Below are positions 8,047 through 12,719 of a DNA stretch of 12,719 nt, one piece after another. Numbering within the stretch: the stretch's first letter is position 1; every line of letters starts with the position of its first letter. The stretch is from positions 3,227-15,945 of the forward strand of contig CALMTJ010000419.1 of the NCBI GenBank assembly GCA_937872715.1. Reading direction: 5' to 3'. The notes beneath the pieces were generated by a model. It worked only from the letters and a program-made list of their open reading frames with translations, was not told the origin of the DNA and did not search any database. A program made the translations under genes and the position numbers. Source of the DNA: an uncultured Methylobacteriaceae bacterium. GTDB taxonomy: Bacteria; Pseudomonadota; Alphaproteobacteria; Rhizobiales; Beijerinckiaceae.

Positions 8047-8080
8047 CGTGGGTGGCGGGCCAAGCCCGGCCATGCCGGAC
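8047..8080 (-). repeat. REP-like palindrome, copy 2 (inverted)
   Basis: Read on the minus strand this is GTCC, a short insert, then TGGCCGGGCTTGG (8072-8060), a CC-rich arm and CCACG, in the same order as copy 1. Thirteen consecutive bases are identical and both outer tetramer/pentamer flanks are kept. It also forms its own hairpin, TGGCGGG (8053-8059) against CCCGGCCA (8065-8072), with one bulged G. Two REPs in opposite orientation about 50 bp apart is the layout of a BIME-type bipartite element. Confidence 0.5.
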
Positions 8081-8120
8081 CGGCGGACATTCCAGGGCTG
8101 CCGTCCGGGCCGGCAGCCCC

Positions 8121-9326
8121 TCAGATCGCGCCGTTGCGGCGGAGCTTCGCCGTCGCCTCCTCCGTCAGGCCGACCTCGTCCCGCAGCACCTCCTCCGTGT
8201 GCTCGCCGAGCCTCGGCGGGGATGCGGGCGCGATCGGCGTCGCCGAGTACCGGATGGGGTTTCGGACCAGCCGCACCGGCCGGCCGCTCGCGTGTGGCAC
8301 CGAGACGGCGACCTGCCGGTGCTGGACCTGAGGGTCGGAGAAGACGTCGGCCATCGTGTTGATCGGGCCGCAGGGCACGCCGACCGCCTCGAACCTCCTC
8401 ACCGCTTCCGCCATCGTCAGCGTCTTGGTCCGCTCCCCGATCTCCGCGTGGAGCGCGTCGCAATTCGCGATCCGATCGGTGTTCGTGGCGTAGCGGGGAT
8501 CGGCGAGGAGGCCCGGCAGGCCGAGCGTCTCGGCCAGCTTCGCGAACTGGCCCTGGTTGCCGCAGGCGACGTTGACGTGCCCGTCGCTCGTCGGGAACAC
8601 GCTCGCCGGAGCCGCGATCGGGTTGCTGTTGCCGGCCCGCACCGGGGGGACGCCCGTCAGGAAATATCCGGCCGCGAAATGGCCCACGAGGGCGACCGCG
8701 CAGTCGAGGAGGGACGCGTCGATGAACTGGCCCTCGCCGGTCCGCTCGCGATGGAACAGCGCCCCGAGGATGGCGGAGGAGGCGTAGAGGCCCGTGGCGA
8801 TGTCCGTGATCGGGATGCCGGTGCGGGTCGGGGGCCCGTCCGGATGGCCGCAGGTGCTCATCAGGCCCGACATCCCCTGGAGGATGAAATCGTAGGCCGG
8901 CCGGCTCGCATAAGGGCCGTCCACGCCGAACCCCGTCACCGAGCAGTAGATGACCGACGGGTTGAGCGCCCGGATGCTCGCCTCGTCGAGCCCGTATTTC
9001 GCGAGCCCGCCCGCCTTGTGGTTCTCCACCAAGACGTCGCATCTCGCGGCGAGCGACCGGACGATCTCGGCGCCGTCCGGCGTCGCGAGGTCGACGGTGA
9101 TGGAGCGCTTGCCGCGGTTGCAGGCCATGAACAGGGCGGTGTCGTCCGTCCGCCGGCCTTCGGGATCGAGGATCGCGGGGCCCATACGGCGGGTGTCGTC
9201 GCCCTCGCCCGGCCGTTCGACCTTCCAGACGGTCGCGCCCATGTCGGCGAGGATCTGCGTGCACCACGGACCCGCGACGACGCGGGTCAGGTCGAGCACG
9301 GTGATGCCGTCGAGGATGTTCGCCAA
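8121..9326 (-). CDS. CaiB/BaiF (class III) acyl-CoA:carboxylate CoA-transferase
   Basis: A 401-residue family III CoA-transferase, the group that includes formyl-CoA transferase, CaiB and succinyl-CoA:acid transferases. It moves CoA between carboxylic acids through an aspartyl mixed anhydride. It opens in the classic way (ILDGITVLDLTRVVAGP, 4-20), continues with VWKVERPGEGDDTR (33-46), and Asp175 in ITDIATGLY (173-181) is the expected catalytic Asp. Length is normal, and VGVPCGPINT near the C-terminus is typical. The start is a TTG at 9326: an in-frame TAG lies twelve bases upstream, and no ATG or GTG occurs before the conserved N-terminus, so TTG is the only sensible start. It follows the enoyl-CoA hydratase by 26 bp and is probably co-transcribed. 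Donor and acceptor are unknown; from context it may activate a branched acid for the neighbouring carboxylase pathway (inference). Confidence 0.93.
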   Translation of the reverse strand: MANILDGITVLDLTRVVAGPWCTQILADMGATVWKVERPGEGDDTRRMGPAILDPEGRRTDDTALFMACNRGKRSITVDLATPDGAEIVRSLAARCDVLVENHKAGGLAKYGLDEASIRALNPSVIYCSVTGFGVDGPYASRPAYDFILQGMSGLMSTCGHPDGPPTRTGIPITDIATGLYASSAILGALFHRERTGEGQFIDASLLDCAVALVGHFAAGYFLTGVPPVRAGNSNPIAAPASVFPTSDGHVNVACGNQGQFAKLAETLGLPGLLADPRYATNTDRIANCDALHAEIGERTKTLTMAEAVRRFEAVGVPCGPINTMADVFSDPQVQHRQVAVSVPHASGRPVRLVRNPIRYSATPIAPASPPRLGEHTEEVLRDEVGLTEEATAKLRRNGAI

Positions 9327-9352
9327 GGCCCTGGCCTACCGTCCCGACGCGG

Positions 9353-10198
9353 TCACGGGATCGGGCGCGACCAGTCCGGGTCGCGCTTCTCGCGCGAGGC
9401 GGCCACGCCCTCGATCGCTTCGCTCCGCATCTGGCGGGCGAACATGTCTGCCGCGTCGTCCAGGTAGGGATCGAGGTCGCCGCCTTCCGGGTCGGCCCTA
9501 CCGGCGGTCCGCGCCAGCGCGGATTTGGTCCAGCTCGTCGCCGCGGGCGCGTTCCGGACCACGGTGGCGGCGATCTCGTCGACCCGGGCGTCCCAATCGC
9601 CGGGATCCTCGACCAGGTAGTCGAGCAGGCCGAGGCGGTGCGCCTCCCGGCCGTCCACCCGCTCCCCCGTCAGCATGAGACGGCGGGCGTTGCCGATGCC
9701 GAGGCGGGCGGCGACGAACGGGAGGATCTGGCCGGGCACGAGCCCGATCCGCGTTTCCGGAAAGCCGAAGCTCGCGCTCGACGCGCCGACCGAGATGTCG
9801 GCCGCGCATACGAGGCCCGCTCCGCCGCCCATCGCGGCACCCGCGGCCGCCACGATCGTGACCTTGGGGATCGCGGCGAAGAGCTGGAGAAAGCGCCCGT
9901 AACGGCGGTTGCCGGTCGCGATGGGATCGCGGCCGCCGTTCTCGGCCGTCGCGGCGAGCCGCTCCGCGATATTGCCGAGATTGCCGCCGGCGCTGAACGC
10001 CTTGCCGCGTCCCGTGATCAATACCACCCGGACGGCCGCATCCTGGCCGGCCTCGGTCACGGCGGCCGTGAGCGCGGCGATCATCGGCGGATCGAGCGGG
10101 TTGCGCGCCTCCGGCCGGTCGAGCTCGAGGTGCCGGATCGGGCCGCGGTCGTTCACGCGCAGGGGGCCGGTCGCGCGGCCGTCCTCGCTCGCAGCCAT
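9353..10198 (-). CDS. enoyl-CoA hydratase/isomerase family protein, methylglutaconyl-type signature
   Basis: A 281-residue crotonase-fold protein. The first oxyanion-hole segment is GRGKAFSAGGNL (63-74) and the second GAAMGGGAGLVCAADI (120-135). In classical enoyl-CoA hydratase the second segment reads GGGCEL with a catalytic Glu; here that position is Gly128. The second catalytic Glu is kept as Glu148 in FPETRIGLVPG. GGG-x-GL with a retained second Glu, followed by a QILPFVAARLG stretch and LTGERVDGREAHRLGL, is what I recall for methylglutaconyl-CoA (LiuC) and isohexenylglutaconyl-CoA (AtuE) hydratases. The frame is open upstream to 10276, but the ATG at 10198 is preferred: GGGAG lies six bases before it, while the ATG at 10204 directly abuts that GGGAG. 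It is first in a two-gene unit with the CoA-transferase and divergent from the LysR gene. Hydratase activity is probable, the substrate inferred. Confidence 0.9.
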   Translation of the reverse strand: MAASEDGRATGPLRVNDRGPIRHLELDRPEARNPLDPPMIAALTAAVTEAGQDAAVRVVLITGRGKAFSAGGNLGNIAERLAATAENGGRDPIATGNRRYGRFLQLFAAIPKVTIVAAAGAAMGGGAGLVCAADISVGASSASFGFPETRIGLVPGQILPFVAARLGIGNARRLMLTGERVDGREAHRLGLLDYLVEDPGDWDARVDEIAATVVRNAPAATSWTKSALARTAGRADPEGGDLDPYLDDAADMFARQMRSEAIEGVAASREKRDPDWSRPIP

Positions 10199-10318
10199 CT
10201 CCATCTCCCGTCGCGTCCGGGCTTCCCCTCCACGGACGACGCGTCGACGATATCCGGAGCGAGCCCGGCGGACCAATTAATTTGCCAGGCAGAAGCCGAG
10301 ATGTCTAAAGAGGCGCTT
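10199..10318. promoter_or_regulatory. divergent regulatory region between the hydratase and LysR genes
   Basis: This 120-bp spacer serves two divergent starts, the normal arrangement for a LysR regulator controlling its neighbour and itself. It contains one AT-rich patch, the palindrome AATTAATT at 10275-10282, which stands out in this GC-rich sequence and is a reasonable promoter or operator core. No full -35/-10 pair could be fixed on either strand. A candidate operator lies at its right end (listed separately). Confidence 0.5.
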
Positions 10319-10320
10319 AT
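10304..10320 (+). promoter_or_regulatory. candidate LysR operator overlapping the regulator's own start
   Basis: TCTAAAG-AGGCG-CTTAT matches the element at 11194-11210 in 12 of 17 positions with the same five-base spacer. It covers the ribosome binding site (AAAGAGG) and the first two bases of the LysR ATG at 10319, so binding here could repress the regulator. Because it overlaps the ribosome binding site and start, part of the match may be constrained for other reasons. This is inference from one repeated motif. Confidence 0.3.
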
Positions 10321-11170
10321 GAGAGAGCGCAACCTGGATACGTCGCTCCTGCGCACCTTCGCGGCCGTGGCCGAGCGCGAGCATTTCGGCGCGGCCGCCG
10401 GCTCCGTGTTCCGGACGCAGGCCGCCGTGTCCCAGCAGATGCAGCGCCTGGAGGCAGTCCTCGGATGCGCCCTGTTCGTCCGCGTCGGCCGCAACAAGCG
10501 CCTGACCGAGCAGGGACGCCGCCTCCTCTCCTACGCGCGCCGCATCCTGAGCCTGAACGACGAAGCCTGCCTCGCGGTCGCGACCGAGCCGTCGGACGAG
10601 GTGGTGAAGGTCGGAGCGTCGGCCGATTGCGTGGATTCGCTCCTGCCGGAATACCTCGCACGCTGCGCCGAGGCCTATCCCCGGCTGCGCATCGACATCC
10701 AGGTCGGCCGCAGCCGCTGGCTCGGCTCGGCCCTCCGGCGGGGCGACCTCGACCTCGCCCTCGACGTCGAGCAGCACGAGGGCCTGACCTGCGAGCGCCT
10801 GCGGACCTCGCCGATCATCTGGATCGCGGGTGCCCGCTACCATCATCGGCGGGAGCTGCCGCTGCCGATCGTGGTGATCCAGCCCGGCTGCGTCTTCCGC
10901 CAGGCCGCGGTCGCGGCCCTGGAGGCGCAGGGCCGGCCCTCCACGGTGGCGTTCGAGACGACGACGCTCGCGGGAATCCGGGCAGCCCTCCGGGCCGGCC
11001 TCGGCGTGACCCCGCGATCGGTCGAGATGCTGACGCCCGACCTCAGGATCGTCGACGAGGATCTCGACCTCCCGCCGCTCGGGTCGGTCAGCTACAACCT
11101 TTACCGGAGGAGCGAAGCCGGCAGCAGGAACATCGACCGGATCGTCGGCCTCTTCACGGGAGCGGCGTGA
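10319..11170 (+). CDS. LysR-type transcriptional regulator
   Basis: A 283-residue LysR family regulator. Residues about 8-66 form the winged helix-turn-helix, starting TSLLRTFAAVAEREHFG, with the recognition region TQAAVSQQMQRLE (33-45) and a wing ending in RNKRLTEQGRRLL. The rest is a periplasmic-binding-protein-like effector domain from about residue 90 (VVKVGASADCVDSLLPEYL). It is slightly shorter than the usual 300 residues. An ATG at 10301 would add six residues, but AAAGAGG lies five bases before the ATG at 10319 and RERNLDTSLLRTF is a natural LysR start, so 10319 is chosen. The gene sits between the divergent hydratase/CoA-transferase pair and the downstream carboxylase, so it probably controls both using a pathway CoA-ester or acid as inducer. 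The ligand is unknown. Confidence 0.92.
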   Translation: MRERNLDTSLLRTFAAVAEREHFGAAAGSVFRTQAAVSQQMQRLEAVLGCALFVRVGRNKRLTEQGRRLLSYARRILSLNDEACLAVATEPSDEVVKVGASADCVDSLLPEYLARCAEAYPRLRIDIQVGRSRWLGSALRRGDLDLALDVEQHEGLTCERLRTSPIIWIAGARYHHRRELPLPIVVIQPGCVFRQAAVAALEAQGRPSTVAFETTTLAGIRAALRAGLGVTPRSVEMLTPDLRIVDEDLDLPPLGSVSYNLYRRSEAGSRNIDRIVGLFTGAA

Positions 11171-11193
11171 CTCCGACCACTCCCTCTGTCGTC

Positions 11194-11210
11194 TCTTAAG
11201 TCTGGCTTAT
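11194..11210 (+). promoter_or_regulatory. candidate LysR box upstream of the carboxylase gene
   Basis: TCTTAAG-TCTGG-CTTAT contains the inverted repeat TAAG-N5-CTTA (11197-11209), which also fits the T-N11-A rule for LysR-type operators exactly (T11197, A11209). It lies 24 bp after the LysR stop and about 94 bp before the carboxylase ATG, where an activator site would be expected. A related 17-mer overlaps the start of the LysR gene. No binding data; motif and position only. Confidence 0.4.
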
Positions 11211-11254
11211 CGTTCGAGCGCAGAATTTGTTGGTCCCCGGCTGGTCCGGATGGC

Positions 11255-11298
11255 AAGGAGGAGAGGGCGGAGTCCGATCGGGCGCGACGACGCGCCCG
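11255..11298 (+). promoter_or_regulatory. Shine-Dalgarno run separated from the start codon by a hairpin
   Basis: AAGGAGGAGAGG (11255-11266) and a second GGAG (11269-11272) are strong ribosome binding sequences, but no ATG, GTG or TTG follows within the normal 5-10 bases. Instead CGGGCGCG-ACGA-CGCGCCCG (11279-11298) forms a perfect 8-bp stem with a four-base loop, and the ATG at 11304 lies five bases past it. With the stem folded the GGAG is about 11 bases from the ATG. This resembles phage T4 gene 38, where a hairpin brings a distant Shine-Dalgarno to its start. Confidence 0.4.
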
Positions 11299-11303
11299 GC
11301 CAG

Positions 11304-12719
11304 ATGAGCGCGATGCCAGTTCTGCATTCGAACCTCCGCCGCAACGTCTCGTCCCGCCGGACGAATGACGGCCGGCTATGCGCCCTCGTCGACGAGTTCC
11401 GGGCGCTGGAGGGACGGGCGGTCGCGGCCTCGAACCGCGCCGCCGATGCATTCCACCGCCGGGGCAAGCTGCTGCCGCGCGAAAGGCTGGCCGCGTTGCT
11501 CGACCCGGGCTGCACCTTCCTCGAGCTGATGACGATGGCCGGCTATTGCGGCATCGAGAACCCGGATCCCGAGACGAGCATCCCGGGCGCCGCGATCATC
11601 GCCGGCATCGGCACGATCTGTCGCGTGCGCTGCATGGTCGTGATCAGCGATGCCGCGATCCAGGCGGGCGCGATGCAGTCGCTCACCGCCCAGAAGGTGA
11701 TCCGCTGCCAGCTGATCGCCCTCCGGCAGAAGCTGCCGTTCGTCCAGCTCGTCGAGAGCGCGGGCGGCAACCTCAGGATGTATCAGGTCGAGCGCTTCGT
11801 GAACGGCGGCGGGATGTTCTACAACCTCGCGCGCCTCTCGGCCGCGGGCATCCCCGTCATCACGCTGGTGCACGGCTCCTCGGCGGCCGGAGGCGCCTAC
11901 CTGCCCGGAATGTCGGATTACGTGGTGATGGTGCGGAACCAGGCCCACGCCTACCTGGCCGGGCCCGCCCTCCTAGAATCCGCCACCGGGGAGGTGGCGA
12001 CGGACGAGGAGCTCGGCGGGGCGGACATGCACGCCCGCATGTCGGGCCTCGCCGATCACGTCGTGGACGACGACGGGCAGGGCATCGCCAAGGTCCGCGA
12101 CATCGTGCGGTCGCTCCGATGGGCGGACGCGCCGCCGCCCGGCCCTTGCCTTCCGCCCCGCTACCCGGCCGAGGAGATCACGTCGGCCGCTCCTCTCGAT
12201 ACCCGCGAGGTCGTGGACATGCGGGAGGTCATCGCCCGCCTCGTCGACGATTCCGAGTTCAACGAGTTCAAGGAGCTGTACGGGTCGCATACGGTCTGCG
12301 GAGACGCGGCGGTCGGCGGGTACGGCGCGGGCTTCATCACCAATAACGGGCCGCTCGATCCGGCCGGCGCCGCCAAGGCGGCCGAGTTCATACAGCTCTG
12401 CACGCAGCTCGGCCGGCCCCTCGTCTTTCTCCAGAACATCACGGGCTTCATCGTCGGTCGTGCCTACGAGGAGGCCGGCATCATCAAGCACGGGGCCAAG
12501 CTCATCCAGGCGCTGTCCAACGCGCCCGTGCCGAAATTCACGATCATCTGCGGCTCGTCCTTCGGGGCCGGCAATTACGGCATGTGCGGGCGCGCCTTCG
12601 ACCCCGACCTCCTGTTCTCCTGGCCGAACGCCACGACGGCGGTGATGGGCGGTCAGCAGGCGGCCATGACCATGCGGCGCGTCGCCGAGCGGGCGGCGCA
12701 GCGCCGCATGGTCATGGCC
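11304..12719 (+). CDS. acyl-CoA carboxylase beta (carboxyltransferase) subunit, methylcrotonyl/geranyl-CoA type (partial)
   Basis: The frame is open from 11304 to the right edge: 472 residues without a stop, about 60 short of the usual 530-540. It is the carboxyltransferase subunit of a biotin-dependent acyl-CoA carboxylase, taking CO2 from carboxybiotin to an acyl-CoA in the cytoplasm. Visible crotonase-fold landmarks are LPRERLAALLDPG, VESAGGNLRM (150-159), HGSSAAGGAYLPG (190-202), ATGEVATDEELGGADMH, ITNNGPLDPAGA, LQNITGFIVG and FGAGNYGMCGRAF (420-432). The LQNxTGF and FGAGNYGMCGR motifs place it with methylcrotonyl- and geranyl-CoA carboxylases rather than propionyl-CoA carboxylases; TVCG plus ITNNGPLD looks closer to geranyl-CoA carboxylase (AtuC), from memory. 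The start is uncertain: ATGs at 11250, 11304 and 11313 share the frame, and MPVLHSNL at 11313 fits family N-termini. A biotin carboxylase partner is expected beyond the edge. Confidence 0.9.
   Translation, partial: MSAMPVLHSNLRRNVSSRRTNDGRLCALVDEFRALEGRAVAASNRAADAFHRRGKLLPRERLAALLDPGCTFLELMTMAGYCGIENPDPETSIPGAAIIAGIGTICRVRCMVVISDAAIQAGAMQSLTAQKVIRCQLIALRQKLPFVQLVESAGGNLRMYQVERFVNGGGMFYNLARLSAAGIPVITLVHGSSAAGGAYLPGMSDYVVMVRNQAHAYLAGPALLESATGEVATDEELGGADMHARMSGLADHVVDDDGQGIAKVRDIVRSLRWADAPPPGPCLPPRYPAEEITSAAPLDTREVVDMREVIARLVDDSEFNEFKELYGSHTVCGDAAVGGYGAGFITNNGPLDPAGAAKAAEFIQLCTQLGRPLVFLQNITGFIVGRAYEEAGIIKHGAKLIQALSNAPVPKFTIICGSSFGAGNYGMCGRAFDPDLLFSWPNATTAVMGGQQAAMTMRRVAERAAQRRMVMA

Larger units (their letters stand above)
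7937..8120. other. convergent intergenic spacer between secA and the CoA-transferase gene
   Basis: This gap of about 184 bases separates two genes pointing at each other. It holds no coding frame I can support and no T-tract terminator. Most of it is taken up by two inverted REP-like palindromes (listed separately) with a 48-bp GC-rich centre. Transcribed from either side it could fold into a long GC-rich hairpin, so it may slow transcription or protect the secA mRNA 3' end; that is inference. Confidence 0.5.
11171..11303 (+). promoter_or_regulatory. leader and promoter region of the acyl-CoA carboxylase gene
   Basis: This 133-bp gap follows the LysR stop. It holds, in order, a candidate LysR box (11194-11210), a relatively AT-rich stretch (about 11206-11232) that could carry a promoter, a purine-rich Shine-Dalgarno-like run (11255-11272), and a perfect hairpin (11279-11298) just before the ATG. 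No terminator for the LysR gene is visible, so read-through is possible. Promoter boxes could not be fixed with confidence. Confidence 0.5.

Noticed and set aside
7937..8120. Classical intrinsic terminator after secA
   Set aside because: The hairpins are GC-rich but no T-run follows either one on the plus strand, or on the minus strand for the facing gene.
7531..9267. A 578-codon minus-strand frame spanning the secA end and the CoA-transferase
   Set aside because: It crosses two better supported genes and the REP spacer and carries no recognisable domain.
9638..10318. N-terminal extension of the LysR frame to 510 residues
   Set aside because: The added part is antisense to the enoyl-CoA hydratase, and a good ribosome binding site precedes the ATG at 10319.
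11378..12346. A 322-codon plus-strand frame inside the carboxylase region
   Set aside because: It is an Arg/Pro/Gly-rich shadow; the frame from 11304 encodes clear carboxyltransferase motifs and stays open to the edge.
1..12719. CRISPR arrays, tRNA or rRNA genes, insertion sequences, toxin-antitoxin or phage genes
   Set aside because: No spaced direct repeats, cloverleaf-like sequence, transposase motifs or terminal repeats were seen on either strand by reading.

Overview
This window is very GC-rich DNA. Long open frames lie antisense to real genes, and third codon positions are almost always G or C. It looks like an alphaproteobacterium, most likely of the Hyphomicrobiales (Methylobacteriaceae or a close relative). 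Two things suggest this: secA diverges from a strand carrying a parvulin-type PPIase and argJ, an arrangement I recall from that order, and REP-like GGCCGGGCTTG palindromes follow secA. The assignment rests on composition and gene order, not on a search.

Positions 1-4901, all minus strand and probably one or two operons, read in transcription order: histidine phosphatase, stand-alone NAD(P)HX dehydratase (TTG start overlapping the previous stop), exported SurA/PpiC-like peptidyl-prolyl isomerase, Nu-class-like glutathione transferase, argJ (GTG start), and the 5' end of an exported protein that leaves the window. Products are housekeeping or repair proteins: periplasmic folding, thiol chemistry, NAD(P)H repair and arginine synthesis. 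Across a 155-bp divergent promoter region, secA (5057-7936, plus) encodes a full-length preprotein translocase ATPase with its zinc-binding SEC-C tail.

Between secA and the next, convergent gene lies a 183-bp spacer with two REP-like palindromes in inverted orientation (7968-7998 and 8047-8080). After it comes an accessory catabolic island: on the minus strand an enoyl-CoA hydratase followed by a class III (CaiB/BaiF) CoA-transferase; divergent on the plus strand a LysR regulator and then an acyl-CoA carboxylase beta subunit cut off by the right edge. The carboxylase looks like the methylcrotonyl/geranyl-CoA carboxylase type. The hydratase has the GGG-x-GL signature, without the first catalytic Glu, that I associate with methylglutaconyl- and isohexenylglutaconyl-CoA hydratases. 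Together they suggest a branched-chain or acyclic isoprenoid acyl-CoA route (carboxylate, hydrate, then probably cleave), with the CoA-transferase activating the acid. The biotin carboxylase subunit, lyase and dehydrogenase are not in view.

The most interesting non-coding signals are in this island: a shared TCTnAAG-N5-CTTAT motif at the start of the LysR gene and in front of the carboxylase, and a carboxylase leader in which strong Shine-Dalgarno-like sequence is separated from the ATG by a perfect 8-bp hairpin. I saw no mobile element, CRISPR array, RNA gene or defence system, and no wholly new system.
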